From positions 186,001-250,000 of the forward strand of contig JAHLKC010000042.1 of NCBI GenBank assembly GCA_025449115.1: a stretch of 64,000 bases of DNA. Direction: 5' to 3'. Both the position numbers and the translations under genes were made by a program. The notes below the pieces were generated by a model. It did no database searches and had not been told where the DNA came from. It saw only the letters and a program-made list of their open reading frames with translations. Positions 1 through 14,154 of the stretch are shown here, piece by piece (within the stretch, counting starts at the first letter, position 1; each line of letters opens with the position of its first letter). This DNA comes from Chytridium lagenaria. Its lineage: Eukaryota; Chytridiomycota; Chytridiomycetes; Chytridiales; Chytridiaceae.

Positions 1-207
1 CGGATTTACTTTGTGAGGCATTTTGGCTTCTATCCTTTTCTCACTCTATTTCGTCTCTGTAATTTCGCTAAAAGCCTGCCCCGATTTATAAGACATCCAC
101 TCGCCGAACCCCCCTTTTCTGTCAACGAATGTTTGAGGTAAAGATCATTGATGCAAGGGTCTTTCTTGTCGCAGTTGGTCGAAATTGAATTTTTCAATCG
201 AGAAAAA

Positions 208-1138
208 ATGGACTTTCAGGTGAGGGGTCCCTGCACAGAACAAAACAGACGCATTCAGCAATGGCAATCTAAAATACAACTTTGCGTGCTATAACAGAAC
301 CGAGCAGGTAGTAAGCCCGGGAGTGGCGGTGTGGCCGGGTCACTCTGAAAACAATGTTGACCGTAGAGAACGTCTTCGCAAGTTGGCGCTTGAGACAATC
401 GACCTTGCAAAGGATCCCTATTTCATGAAGAACCATTTGGGTTCTTATGAATGCAAGCTGTAAGTATCTTTTATCACGGACCGGTATACATGGCAGAACA
501 CTAAGGAATTTCAGATGTCTTACCCTTCACAACAACGAAGGCTCCTACCTCGCCCACACTCAAGGGAAAAAGCATCAATCCAACCTTCAGCGTCGTTTCC
601 GCAAAAGAAGCCCGTGATGGCCTTCTCAATCCTCTCACCATGGCTGCCGCTCGACTTCTCACCGGTCCAGGAATGGTCAACATTGGTGGAGGCGGTTCAG
701 GCACCAACACCACAACGGACGATGGTGACAAGAGCTGCGGTTGTTCCCCGTAAAGTGGCTGTGAAGATTGGTCGTCCCGGTTACAAGGTGACTAAAGTGC
801 GTGACCCAATGACCCGTCAGATGGGGTTGTTGTTTCAAGTTCAATATCCTGAAATCGGTGATGAGATTCGTCCGAGACATCGATTCATGTCGGCGTATGA
901 ACAAAAAGTGGAGACCCCGAACAAGGCTTATCAGTATTTGTTGGTTGCGGCAGAACCTTATGAGACGGTCGCGTTCAAGATTCAGAGCAAGGAGATTGAT
1001 AAATCGGAGGGAAAGTTTTGGACGCATTGGGATCCGGATTCGAGGCAGTTCATTTGGCAATTCTTTTATAAACAGGAGAGGCCGGCTGTAGGGGCACCTG
1101 GATATTATCCTGGGTTGGGAATGGGCCATGAGATTTAA
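208..1138 (+). CDS. SF3A2: Splicing factor 3A subunit 2 (SF3a66/Prp11)
   Basis: Subunit of the SF3a complex of U2 snRNP, needed for branch-site recognition in the nucleus. Three exons are readable: 208-219 (MDFQ), 298-459 and 515-1138, separated by GT-AG introns of 78 and 55 nt. Exon 2 gives NRAG, RRERLRKLALETIDLAKDP and KNHLGSYECKL. Exon 3 continues with CLTLHNNEGSYLAHTQGKKH, the C2H2 matrin-type zinc finger split by the intron. Downstream are KIGRPGYKV, RHRFMSAYEQ, YLLVAAEPYET and EGKFWTHWD, all diagnostic of SF3A2. The long proline-rich tail of the animal protein is absent, as in yeast Prp11. The frame moves by one base near 335-345, near 590-600 (a TTT run) and near 720-745. In such an essential gene these are most likely assembly errors. 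Identity is very secure; the exact protein is not. Confidence 0.93.
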
Positions 1139-1656
1139 TTGGGAGAGAGACCAAGCTCCATGAATTTATGTAGATATCAGCAATCCTTAATATATTCACA
1201 AAGATCGCTAACAAGCTTTGATGAAGTCCTTCAGCTTTAAAAAAGGAAAACAAGAAATTGATATTGACGATGATTGTATTTGGTGATAATTGCGCGAAGA
1301 ATGCGTTGCGGCTGAATAGATGAGCAAAATATGTATGCACAGATTGAAGAGAACGGTGTCCTTTTCCAAAATCGAAAGAAAAAGTAAGGAAAAAGTCGGG
1401 TTTCAGAAAGGAATTCAAGACAATAAAAAGTAGATACAAAATAATGAAAGGGCGCATAAAACGACAATATCTGTGAAGGCTGAATCTTTAGCTGCCGATC
1501 AAGAACATTAACTAAAATAAGTGTGCCATTCGCCAAATCCTTAAAAGCGCTTTCTAATCCACGCGAGAAAGTTCTCCTGAATTTCTCTCACATCCCCACA
1601 ACAATTCAGAGGCGGCAACAGGCACCACAGGACTCCATCCACAATCACCATCGCTG

Positions 1657-4600
1657 TCATGACCTCTCGCCAACAACGCTTGCCGGCCAGTCGACACCAG
1701 AGCGGACTTGATTATCAGAATCCACGTCTTCGCTACGTCGGAATACAACGTCGTCACGAAGGTCATCGCAGTATTGGAATGCCGTGATACTGTCAAAGGA
1801 GACAGCGCTACCACTAACCCCGTCCAACGTTCAAGCCAAGGGAAGCTGCGCGACGTCTCTTCATGACATCAACACCTCGGGCCATGCTGTTCACTTGCGA
1901 AACGTTAAAAACGTCACCAATGGACAAAGTCGACGCGGAAGCATTCTGCCCAGAGTTTTCATTATTCGGGACCTCCGATCGTCGTCGACTCGGCGCGATG
2001 GGGTCCTGTCGAGTTATAGGGGGAGGAAGACTTTTGTCACGTTTGCATTCGCATGCAGGTACCGACTCTGTCGACGGGTTGGTCATGGTCCGCTGTCTCC
2101 CACGTGACGTTGCACGGCTCCCACCTTCCGAGCCATCAGATCCCTTAAAGGTGAAACTCTGTACGTCCAGAGGAAACACTTGAACGTTTCGCCCAAATAC
2201 TAGAGGGAACTTTGCGAAGAGTCTTGACAAAGCTTGTTCCTGTTCTTCAACCATAGTCGGCTCCTCTTCAGAGTGTCGTTGGCTTTTATCGTCTTTACTC
2301 GTCGTGGATCTGATGGGTGTCTTGCTGACAGGCGCGACCACCTGTGCCGTTGTTGTCTCCGTTAGCTCTTTGGTGATAATGGGATGTGGCTTTGTGACGG
2401 ATTTACTCCTCATTCTACCCCCAAATCGCATCCGAGGAGCCTCTTCATCAGCGCTGGTGTAAGGCGACTCTTTCTTTGTTTCTTTCGATTGCTTTCTAAA
2501 AGGCCTTGAGGTGAATATTTTCACTGATTCTACGTCTTTTGAGACTTCGCAGTGCCCTCTAATGCTTGAAGGTTTCCCTCAGGCTCTACGCGAGCAGGTC
2601 GATGCAGAACTTCCAATGGAGACCGGTCAATAGGTTGTTCGTTTCTCGACAAATCCATGTGATCATTGCTTCGCTTGCTCCGCAACACGCCAGTTTTTGA
2701 TCCACGAGAACGGATTTCCACTAAAAGAAATTTTTAATGTTAAAACAAATACGAGCAAAAAGGTGCAATGCAATAAAGTCACCGAAAAGAAAAAAAAAAC
2801 AGTAATCGCGAAACAATTAACAAAAAGATAATTAGAATACACACATCTTCACGCTCTTTCCCATCTTCATACCGCCATGATTTCTCACAGGCGTCACCCC
2901 CTCCCCTCCTCCCCCAAAACCCTCCTCACAGGCAGCGAAGCTCCCATCGCAGCAGCTCTCACAGAAGGTTTAGCAAAGATTTCCTCCAACCCCACCGTCT
3001 CCACAACCTCTCCATCACCTTTCTCCTTCCGCCAAATCGCCGGATTCGCTGGAGCAATGATCGGTGGGCTAAAGGCATAATTATTGCCTTCATCGTCGGT
3101 ATCGGCATTGGCGCTGAAAATGGGGGAGATGGGATTCGCTTGAGAGGACCGCGCTGTAGAGAGAGTGAGGAAGGGATCTCCGTCTTGGCTGTAAAAGGAT
3201 TCGACGTTGGGCCGCGATCCTAATGGAAAAAGCAATATAAGTATTCTACATAACGTGACAGCAAGCCCAGGATTCTCACTTATTCTACCAGTCCAAACTC
3301 CAATTCGACCCTCTTTCGCTGATCGCGTAGGATTTAAAGAAGGTGACTTGATCTAAATTCATAGTGTTAGTCAAGAATCTTGAGCCAAGAATGAATGTAA
3401 ATAAAAAAAAACAACATACACTCAAGGAAGACGACTCTTCTAAAGGACACGCGTCCACACTTAGCGCCTGCTCCTGATTGACAGAGACAGACTTTTCTAT
3501 ATCAACACGATCAGTCTTCATCTCCTCAATGTTTTCTTTCTTGTCCTCGCCCCCCGACACGCTTTCCGAAAAAACAGCAGGCGCAACAGGCACTCCCTTT
3601 CCTTTTCCGAGAATCGCTTCGTCACCAATGTTGCTTAATTCCAAAACAGTCTTATCTTCAGCTACTTCCACACCCACAGCTACCTGATCTTCAGCTCCTT
3701 TCACATCCAGAGCTACCTGATCTTCAGCGACTTTATCCACAGCTACGTGTTCATTCACAACTACAGGTTCTTGGACACCAGCCACCCCCCACCCCCATCC
3801 GTTCCAACCCCACCATCCCCACTTTTGCCACCCCCAAACGACGCAAAAACCCTCAACCTTTCCAAAGTACTCACATAAACCCCCTCCCTCTTCCTCCTCC
3901 CTCCATTCCCATCCTCCTCCCTTCTACCCCTTCTCCTCCCTTCCGTCCTCTATCGCTCTCATCCTCTACAGTCTCTTCCCCCGATAACGTACACCAAACC
4001 CACGCGAGGACGACCTCCATCGTTTTCGTGTCGGCGAGCTACCTTGCGGTTCAATGTTAGAGTTGACACTGCGGCCACGCGTCGTCCAGCGACGGGTACG
4101 GCGGTTGTCAGTGCCGTCTTGTGTGAGGGTGGAGTTGCGTCGCGGGTTGAGGTTTCGGTTGTATCAGGAGAGGGTGATGGTTGATAGTCTTTAGTGGCAG
4201 GTTGGGAATCGACGAGTAACTTTGGTGGAGCTTCTCTTCTATAGGGTCGGTGCAGATTCCAATGGACACCATTTGTGGAGAAGCGGTTTTAGCTAGTCCG
4301 CGAGAGCAAGCTTCTTCAGCTTGAGTCTCTGCGTCCACGCTACCGTGTGATAAACTACCCACCTCGGCAACAACTACCGCCTCCACTTCCTTATCACCAT
4401 CATTCACAACAGCAGACATCCCCACAACATTTTCCAGTGGCTTCAAGTCCGACAGTGGTCGCAAACCCGGTGAGATCTGCCACAACGGCTTGCATTTTCG
4501 GCCAACAGACGCTGATCTTCTTTCATAACTCTTTAAAGCGACAGGTGAATGCGGGTCTGGTGAAAGTTTGGACGACCCTGGCTGGTCATTGTCAATGAAA

Positions 4601-5526
4601 CAACCGCTTGAACTCCGCGGCACGCTCGCAGATCGAGCTTTTGGATGAGAAGGCGACGCACTATCAGCTTTGGATTTTTGGAAGAAAAGTTCTTGGTCCC
4701 AGTTCTTGTTATGGACTACCACAACCTCTGTATCCTCCTCTACCACCACACCCCTTTCCTCATCACCTGCCCCAAACATTGCTTCAATGGCAGCAACCTC
4801 CCCAGCCAAAGCCTCCAATTCCCTCGTCAAAACCTCAATAGTCTTTGAAAGTTCCGACCCCACTACCACCCATCGTCCCCCCCACCTCTCCCTCCTTCAC
4901 CATCACCCTGCGACGTCCACGTATCGCTTCCCCCACTCAGCCGGTTTCTCCTCAACGGCGTCTCGGGCGGCGTCAAAGTAGGTGTTGTGCCCTTCGACCC
5001 CCCAGCCCATGTTTGATCCGTCCGTTTCCACCCCCTCCATCTCTTTCGTCTTCGCCGTCAAAGCAAAACTTTCATCTGCCTCTGTAACAGCATCAGAACC
5101 ACCCGCACACCCTTGCTCGTACCCGTAACACGCGAGGAACTCGGAATACGTCGTGCTGGTGCTCGTCCGTGGTCTTGATTCGTCTTCTCCACTGTCAACA
5201 ATCTTATCAATACCATCCTCAACATTGTCCGTCACGTCCATCGGCGAAGATACCATTTCCCCACCTCCGCGTCTTGAAAAAGGCCACATCATTCTCACCG
5301 CCGGCGTTGAAGGTGTAGCAGGGGATGCGGTGAAATCCGGCGTCATTTCACCTTGCTTCATCAAAAGAGTCAACGCCTGCGCCTCCTCCATCAATTCCCT
5401 CAATTCATCACCCGCTCTTTTCTTCCCCCCACTCTCAACACCATCTCCCACCGTCCGTCTCATCCTCACCCTCCTCGCCACCAGATCCCACGTGTTTGTT
5501 GTTCTAGGTGCTGACGATACACTCAT
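1657..5526 (-). CDS. Hypothetical multi-exon disordered protein
   Basis: I do not recognise this gene. A start at 5526 gives MSVSSAPRTTNTWDLV, followed by an acidic, Ser/Thr-rich chain. Later segments (4108-4869, 3285-3785, 2894-3235, 1814-2721) are low complexity, rich in V/E/D or S/P/R. There is a short coiled-coil-like stretch near 4800-4860 (LTRELEALAGEVAAIEAMF). Two introns are convincing: donor GTATGT near 3420 to acceptor near 3355, and donor GTAGAA near 3290 to acceptor near 3222. Joining them keeps the frame through GVWTG|SRPNVESFYSQDGDP. A further intron probably ends at 2720. The frame breaks near 2900 (G run), 2560 and 1816. After 1816 the chain continues with SFDSITAFQYCDDLRDD to a stop at 1657. 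The link between the 3785 and 4108 segments is uncertain, so this could be two genes. Confidence 0.45.
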
Positions 5527-7105
5527 CGCGGGGGAACCGGGGACTCCTACGCTGGCTGCTGGCGATGGAGAGGGATGACAAGTGATCTGGCTGAATGGAT
5601 GGGAGACATGGTGTCGAGTTTTAATGGACCCTGAGAACGGGGGGATGAAGGGAGATGGTGTGAGTCTTGAGGAGGGAATGGTGTTGCAGCGGTGGAGAAC
5701 ATTGTGTTTGATGTGGAGGTGGTGGGTGATGGCATTTTTGGTATGATGTTCCGCGTGATTGCTGCATTGAAATGTGTGAGCATTGACTTTAGCAAGAATG
5801 TATAGGGATGGGTGGAGTTGACCCATCAATACAAATACCATATGCCGGTTTAAACAAAAACAATGCCATGAAGTCACTTAAAAGAAACATACCTCGTTTC
5901 TCTCTATTCGATGCACTCACAACTAAACCACTTTCTCCAAAACCTCCTCCCGACTCCAACAAAAGATACAAAAAGCCTTATACAGTGAACTCCCCAGGCA
6001 CCCTCAGTTTATGGAATCCAAATATTGTCAACAATCGTTTCTTTCTAAAAACCACTTTAAACAGGGTTTATGAGCGGGGTGTTAAACGCACAACCCCTTC
6101 GAATCCCCTTTAACCATTCAAGATTGGTAAATGGTCGCTGGAAAAGTGAGCAAAAAGGATGGCTTTATAAAAAAAGGTCAAAAGGAAACCCTCTGACGTT
6201 TTGTTCCCAACAAAAATAGATGAATTGGCGGGAACGGGTGTCCGAAGGAGCTGGACATACTTGTCTGTTTGAAGCTAAAACCCTCTAAAAAATCCATAGA
6301 AAAAAAATATCAATAAAATGTCTCCACGACGATGAAATTACAATGACGATAAAATCACCTTGTTCATACAATGTAAAACATGAGGATTGACAAAAAAATA
6401 TCCTCAGAGTTGGTCACTCCTCCTCGCGGCAGGACAAGAGTTGGCATAGTCACGATCGACACTACTGCTCAACACAAGGGGACAACAGGTTGAAAAACGT
6501 GTGTTTTTAATCCTTCAATATGAACCGAATAATCGCATGTTGCGACTTGGCAAGAGACCGTCAAAAGACCATCAACAGAAAGGCAAGGATTATAAAAAAG
6601 CTATTATGAGAAGAAAACCATTCCATTTTTCTGTTCATCGTGTTGGGTGATGCGGTAACTAAAAAGATAAAAAAAAAAAGAGGTTTGAAAACACCAGAAA
6701 AAACACCATTCGAGGAGAACAAAACACCCCCCAAATAAAGGTTGCAGGCGGGGAAAGAGTGGGGAGGGAGAATGAGGAGGACGGACTCAGGTGTCAAGGA
6801 CAATTTTTCGTGAGTGAAAAGGAAAGGTGGAGGTAAACAAGTCGGTTTCCCCAACAAGGACACAATGAAAGATAAGCAAAGGAAGCACAAAGACAAAATC
6901 AAAAGGGTGAAATAAAGGAACAACAAGGAATTCAGGATATTAATCCCAAGACTTCCTGATATATCATTCACGCGCCTCCGCAACAAACACCCCATCCCCT
7001 CCACAACACATATCCCCTCCAAAGACCCATACTCTCCCCACTCTACCCAAAAAATATAAAATAAAAAGTGATTTGACAGTTGTAAAAAAGAAAACAACCA
7101 GTCAT
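5527..7105. other. Intergenic region 5.5-7.1 kb
   Basis: AT-rich sequence between the start of the hypothetical gene and the stop of the ARF gene. It should hold the promoter of the minus-strand hypothetical gene (near 5530-6000) and the 3' region of ARF. Short open frames exist on both strands but show no recognisable protein and are rich in F/L/S. No RNA gene or repeat was seen. Confidence 0.4.
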
Positions 7106-8538
<1,433 letters not shown>

Positions 8539-9472
8539 TGTAGAGAGAGAGACGAGGTAGGTGAGGTGAGGTGGTGGTGTGAGTTGCCTGTTGGGATGTG
8601 GTTGATTGTGTTTTGGTTGTGACGGTGTTGATGACGGGCTCCGAGGAGGTAGGTGTTGGGAGTAGAGTGAGTGAGAGTGAAGAGGCGAAAAGAACAAAAA
8701 AAGTTTTTTTCTCCAATATCGCAGAGTGATTTTGCGAATTGAATTCTCTCGAGCTTATTGGCCAAGGGCTTTGAAGATTTTCCCCGTCTCTCTCACTCTC
8801 TGCTTTTAATAAGAAAAAAGAATGCTCCGTTCAAAAATCAAATGAATTGGAGGTAGTTTGTGTAACCTTTGAAAGAGGTATTTTTGTTGGGGGGAATGGC
8901 TGGCTGTATTCTATTTTATATTTATTTATAGGGTGGTTTACTATGGAGTTGGTGTTTGTTGGAGATGGCCTATTGGCTGAATATTTAATAATAACTAATT
9001 GATTTTTTATCAAATATTATTGTGCATGCAAATGTATCGTATTTTTTAACGTGTATCGTGTTTTTTGTTGTGTTTTTTTTTTTTTTTTTTATAAAACGAA
9101 CTTTGCTGTTTTATACCAAATAGCCACAGACAGTGCTGGAACTTGAGCATTGGGAAAAACATAAACGAGAGAGGATTGATTCCACGGGGAGTCGAGCATT
9201 TGGTTTGCTTACGAGGTGAGTTCCGCATCCAAGATGCTGGCTGACAGGAAACCTGTAACAGATTGGTGATGGATGAACAGTGCCACCACAAACCAAACAC
9301 GTTTCTTGCAGAGAAGATAGACCAAACCAACAGCCCAACATTTCATACAAACATAAAGAAAAAACAAAAATAATAACAACAACACTACAACAACCACAAC
9401 CACAATAATTATTTTAAGAACAAACAAATACACTTCCTCCACACTAATAAAAGTAGACCGTCATCCCAATCA
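8539..9472. other. Intergenic region between ARF and the NIF3-like gene
   Basis: Holds the upstream region of ARF (minus strand) and the 3' flank of the NIF3-like gene. A pyrimidine- or purine-biased stretch lies at 8540-8700. A T run lies at 9069-9090, and a short A/C-rich microsatellite-like stretch at 9355-9420. No gene was seen. Confidence 0.4.
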
Positions 9473-10588
9473 TCAAACAATAACAAGCGCCTCTTTATCC
9501 GCTTCACTCACCGCACACTTCATTTTTGCAGCCTCTCCACCCAATTTCTCCAGCTCCTTCTCCAACCGCCCCGCAAGTACTTTTAAATATCCCCTCTCAG
9601 TGTTCGAATGCTCACACAACACTACCGTGCTCCGTCGATACATGGTCGCAAGCACGTCATGATGTGACATTTCACCCGTAAACAGCAGATCAGCCTTCAC
9701 GTCTTTTAACACGGACGAGCCTATAGACGAAAAAAAAAATTAAAAAACTCAGCACATGACCGTGTTTCGCGCGCAGTTTCTTCTTCTCACCTGATCCCGC
9801 ACAGATTCCAACATTTCTGATTTTACTCTCCATAGTCATCCCAGGTGGAAACGCCACCCTCAATCTTTCCAACCCCAAATGCTTCTTGATCCCCTCCACC
9901 GCCATCGCAATCGTCGGTTCTCCACCCTTTTTAAATTCAACAACCCTCCCACTCCCACATCCACACAACTCCACTCCGCCAATCCTTCATTAAAACCCCC
10001 AGCCTTCGCCGCGCTCGTCGCAGCAACCGCCACAGGAGTTTTGTAAACCGTCCCAGCCACACACCGTTCCACATTTAACCCTTTGAACGCCATCGCCAAC
10101 CAATCGTTCACTCCACCCACACAGTTATCAAGCGCTGTATGTGGAGATACAACCGATACACCCATCCCTATACACGCGGATGCAACGTATTGACGTTCAT
10201 CTTGAACCGTGAGTCGTTTCAGACCAGAAAAAATTGGCGGGTGGTATCTAATAAATAATCCAATTAAATAAAACCTCCTTAATAAATCTGTTACGCTAAT
10301 ATCACTCCAATATCTTTCTTTTCGTAAACTTCCTTCACCACACTTTCAGTTAGATCATTGCATAACAGGATTTTTGTGGCATTGGGACGTTTCAAGGGAG
10401 GGTCCATGAGAATTCCAACCTTATGAAAATAGTTAGACGGTTCATACGATATAGGAGTTACGTTATCCCATGGTTCCGCTAATGCCATTGGTGAAAAAGT
10501 TTTCGAGAGCTAATAGCACGAGTTCTGCGCGGCTCGGGATGGATGGGGTCTCGTATGGAGAGGAGGGGAGAACGTCTTCTTTAGACAT
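9473..10588 (-). CDS. NIF3 family protein (NIF3L1-like, DUF34)
   Basis: Member of the NIF3/YbgI/DUF34 family, metal-binding proteins of unclear biochemical role that are often annotated as GTP cyclohydrolase 1 type 2 homologues. The start at 10588 gives MSKEDVLPSSPY. In-frame sequence upstream to about 10780 is basic and poor in acidic residues, so a mitochondrial presequence is possible. Family motifs in order: LAEPWDN, VGILMDPP, LLCNDLTESVVKEV, YHPPIFSGLKRLT, SPHTALDN..GGVNDWLA, ADLLFTGEMSHHDVLA and VVLCEHSNTERGYL. Introns: 10420-10461 (42 nt), one with its donor near 10294 and acceptor near 10250, and one near 9722-9790. The frame shifts at the T run near 10497 and again near 9960. The final 30 residues (LEKELEKLGGEAAKMK) are likely helical. 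Neighbours show no functional link. Confidence 0.88.
10420..10461 (-). other. 42-nt phase-neutral intron in the NIF3-like gene
   Basis: Read on the minus strand it starts GTAACT, holds the branch-like CTAAC and ends CATAAG. Its length is a multiple of three and it has no stop, so retention would keep the frame. Removing it joins AEPWDN directly to VGILMDPP, matching family spacing. Confidence 0.75.
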
Positions 10589-11003
10589 GATCGTAGAAGA
10601 GCGAAGGGATGTAAGGGAACGATGGATTTGTAAGATAGGGAGAGCTTGGATGCTAACGCGGTGGTGACGGCGGATGGGGTACGTAAAGCGATGAAGAGGA
10701 ATGGTCCAAGTGCGACGGTGCATGAACTGGAAGGTTTTTCGAGTTTTGCTAGTTCTTGACAAACCGTTCATTTCAACCACCTTAACATTCGCGAGTCCTG
10801 TGCATAAAAGGCCTTTACTCCTTTTCTTACTCCGTGGCTCAGTTTAAAATATTTATAGGGAGAGAGAATATTTACTTTCTGTTTCGCGAAGATTTCGAGA
10901 AAAAAAAAAACAACCTCTTAGTCGCGTTCCATTTAAAATAAAAACAAAAAAGTATACGAGTTCATTATTCTATTTCAATTACAATCTTGTTTTTTACAGT
11001 TAT
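10589..11003. other. Gap between the NIF3-like and lipoate ligase genes
   Basis: About 415 nt. It should contain the promoter of the NIF3-like gene and the 3' end of the lipoate ligase gene, both minus strand. It holds A-rich runs near 10900-10960 and no gene. Confidence 0.35.
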
Positions 11004-12452
11004 TTAATTGTGGACCTCAACAGAGTCCCCACCACCCTCCACCACCCATCTCTTAATCCATTCCCACACCTCCTCCATGTCCCCATCCACAAACCCTCCA
11101 CCTCCTTCCAACACTTCCCCAAACCTTCTCCCAACCACCCACCTTCGCAACATTCCATCAACCCCCATCATCGCCTCCCCATTCACAACTGCCCCACTCC
11201 CCCCCGTAACCCCACACTCCTTCACAACCCCATCCTCAACATCCAAAACAACCACAATCTCCCCAAACCCAACCTCCCCTTCATCGTCACCGTAAACCCA
11301 GGCGTTTGTCCATACGTCCAATCCCACGTCGTCGTTTCATCTCGATACGATTTCACCACATCCCCAATATCCTTCTCCGTCAACACCCTGACAATCGGAT
11401 CATGATCACTCTCATACTCTAAATCCCCAAACTCTACTCCACCATGATACCCCACAAACCTTCTCTCCACAGCCCTACAAAAACTCTCATACCCAACCGT
11501 CAAAGAATGCTCTCTTAACGTCGTCACAGCGCTTCTAAAACTCCTCACCCCCCGTCCCTCAATCCCCTCCGCCACCCTCCCAACCCTTAAACTCCATTTA
11601 ACTCCCCAATTTCTGTATCAATCAACATCGTCCCATGATGATACGCCCGTGCATTCACAACCTTGTATGCGGACCCAGAAACCTTTTTGTTGTGAACCGT
11701 AATGTCGTGTCGGCTGTTGACCGTCGCTGGAATGTCGAGATCGATAAGGGCTTGAGAGACCAGATGAGCGTGGAGATCGCGGTTGAAAAGATGACGGGGC
11801 ATGTGGATCGAGTAGTTGGTGTTGCCGAGGTCGTGGTAGACTGTGCCGCCGCCGCTGCGACGGCGGATGAGGGGTATGTTTGTCTTGCGGAGAAGTGGGA
11901 CGTTGCATTCTCTCCAGGGGTTCTAAAATAAGATAAACGATTAGATTAAAATGTGTGAAGTATGGATAATCCCAATCGACAGCCTTTCTCCATCACTTCA
12001 TTGATTGAAGTTTGTTGTTTTTGTGTTTAATGTCAACCCTCTTCTATCCGAACGACCCTTCCCAAAACGCATCCCACGCAAACTACCAAATCACCATTCC
12101 GCCTCAACTCTTCTTAACTAATAACAAAAGAACTAACCTGATTCCGTCCAATAACCACACAGGGATCATTCCGATACATGAACAAGGTAAACTCTGCCGT
12201 CTCCTCCAAAGGTCTCCTAAACAACCTTAAAAAATAAACGTCAGCTTTCAATCAATACTCTCAGACTAACCATTCTTCAAAGGCGAGGTTTGTGAATGGA
12301 TCGGTGAGAGAGGAGCGGAAGCATTCGTATTTACGGGGATGGGTGGGAGTTGTTGTGAGGAAACGACGGGGGATGAAGGGGGACGACAGTCGAGACATCA
12401 TGCCTTTCTTAGAGGTCGTACGAAAGGGTGAGCTTTTTTTTTTTGATGCCAT
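11004..12452 (-). CDS. Lipoate-protein ligase A family (LIPT1/Aim22-like)
   Basis: Transfers lipoyl groups to E2 and H proteins of mitochondrial dehydrogenases. Start at 12452; the N-terminus (SRLSSPFIPRRFLTTTPTHP) is basic and hydroxylated like a mitochondrial targeting peptide. Then TDPFTNLAFEEWLF, LFMYRNDPCVVIGRNQNPW, RRRSGGGTVYHDLGNTNYSI and VSGSAYKVVNARAYHHGT, the ligase A signature including the RRxSGGGxVYHD lipoate-binding motif and the K(V)SGSAxK lysine. Introns lie near 12227-12270 (restoring EEWLFRRP) and near 11933-12138. The C-terminal accessory domain runs to 11004. The frame breaks near 11590 (GELNG then SLRVGRVAEGIEG) and near 11290 (PGFTVT then GEVGFGEIVVVLDV). Both look like lost bases. 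Active-site motifs are intact. Confidence 0.9.
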
Positions 12453-13001
12453 GTCGCCCGCGTTTGAGGTCGACAGTCATTTGATGGTGTAGGGTAAACG
12501 TTTGCATCAAACACACTAGCGTAGAGATCTCGATGGCATTTCCCTCTCCCACAAAGATTCATAGTCGATTTAATATCGGAACACCCGTGTATTTGCCACT
12601 TTCAACGTCTGGTTTCTCGCGCTTCATCACAGAACGAATGAAGAGAGGTGGGGGAGAGGAATGGTTGTCGCATCTCAAGATATGGAGGCATCACTGGCGG
12701 TGACTGGTGATGAGGAGGATTGGCAAAGTGGAGGTTCCTCACACGTGAAAACGAGATGGTTCCAGAGGAATTCGCCAAGTCTATGAACCGAGCCCTATTC
12801 TCACACTTTCTTACTACCACATACTCGGATACCTATAGTCCACTCCCATGGTCCCTGGTTCCAAACCAAAATCCGGCATGTGACTTGCTCATGCCGATGA
12901 TCTCTTCGTGCAAAAAAAAACAAAAAAAAAAAAACAGAACACCCCCATCCCTTCAATTCTTCCAGAACAAGAGGGACAAAGCCAACACTCACACAAAAAA
13001 C
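12453..13001. promoter_or_regulatory. Divergent promoter region, lipoate ligase / PEX22
   Basis: About 550 nt separating the divergent starts of the ligase (minus) and PEX22 (plus). Upstream of PEX22 is an A-rich tract (12910-12935). No TATA box is evident. An open frame crosses this gap in phase with PEX22, but its sequence is not protein-like. Confidence 0.4.
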
Positions 13002-14154
13002 ATGGCCGCACCTATAAGACGTCGTCCACGACTCCCACGACGATCACGCACTCCATCCTCCTCATCATCCCTCCTCCCCGTCATTGCCATCGTCTCTGCA
13101 ACTGCCATTGTCTCTGCAACAGCCGTCTACTTTTGGTGGAGAACAAAGGGGAAGACCGAGACTACCACAACGACAGAGGAGGAGGAGGAAACGAGACGGC
13201 AGAGGTTTCCGAATTTGCCGGGGTTTGCGGAGCCACATGGGGAGAAGAGGGTAGAGAGTGCTAGTGGTGGAACTCAAACTACGAGTCCTGCGGTAAAACC
13301 TTTGGCGGCTGTGCCTGCCACGGTTTTGAAGAACCCTATACCCGCGCACTTGCGTACAAAGAAATCTGTCCCTGTCACCATCTCCGTCAAAAATGTGAGT
13401 TTTAGAGAGCGCTTTCATGCTTTTATTGATTTCTAGCCCGACTTTACTGATCTGCGACGAAACCATTACTAACAAATGACATGTTTAGGTCATCACCTGG
13501 AACCCTTCAACTGACGCCAAAAGCCCCAATAACGCCTTCATCGAATCCTCCCTCCCCTTTATAAAATCCCTCGCCTCATCCCCTCGCTACATTCTCCACC
13601 TCATCTCCGTCGTCTCCTCCGAAAAGGAAGAAACCCAAATCCTTTCCCTCCTCCAATCCTCTGGTCTTCTCACAACCGGCATCGATGTTCGTCGAGTCCT
13701 CTTTTGCTCAAGCGAAGAAGGGAAAGCACACATGATCAGACATATCGAGCCAGGAATCCACATTGATGCAGATGATGCCGTCATTGCTAAAATCGCTGCG
13801 TTTGTGCCGTGGGTCATCAGGGTCAGGAGGAACCCGGCTTTGAACGTCAAACCCGCGCTGATGCCGAGTTTCGCGACGGGCTTGGTTGTTCCGGGATCGG
13901 CGGCGGCGGAGCTACATCGGAGGGCTGGAGGAGGGGAAGGAGGTGGAACGCTTCGACGCGCACCGTCGGTGAGATCGTTGAACGCTGATGTGACTCCTGC
14001 GTCAACAAGCGGGGAGCCGGTGGCTCTTTCGCCTACGGGATCCGTGTCATCCACTACGTCGTCCACGTCGTCGTCTGGGATGGCAGCTGAGCTTGAGAAA
14101 TTGGGCAACGTGCAGTTTGTGGAATCCATTGCAGACTCCATGTTGTTGTCGTGA
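13002..14154 (+). CDS. PEX22: Peroxisome assembly protein 22 (Pex22-like)
   Basis: Membrane anchor that recruits the ubiquitin-conjugating enzyme PEX4 to peroxisomes for PEX5 receptor recycling. Two exons, 13002-13394 and 13489-14154, predict 352 residues with no frame break. A basic N-terminus (APIRRRPRLPRRSR) is followed by one transmembrane helix at about residues 25-46 (LLPVIAIVSATAIVSATAV), then an acidic linker. The soluble domain carries VTISVKNVITWNPSTD and the signature block VLFCSSEEGKAHMIRHIEPG followed by HID, which closely matches the plant-type PEX22 block VLFCST..GR..FVRQLEP. The last 90 residues are Ser/Thr/Gly-rich and probably disordered. The intron has GTGAGT and TACTAAC near its end. 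The family call rests on this block and the membrane topology; it is good but not certain. Confidence 0.82.

Noticed and set aside
5808..6113. Plus-strand ORF of 101 codons upstream of the hypothetical gene
   Set aside because: No domain, no promoter and Lys/Pro/Asn-rich composition typical of AT-rich intergenic sequence.
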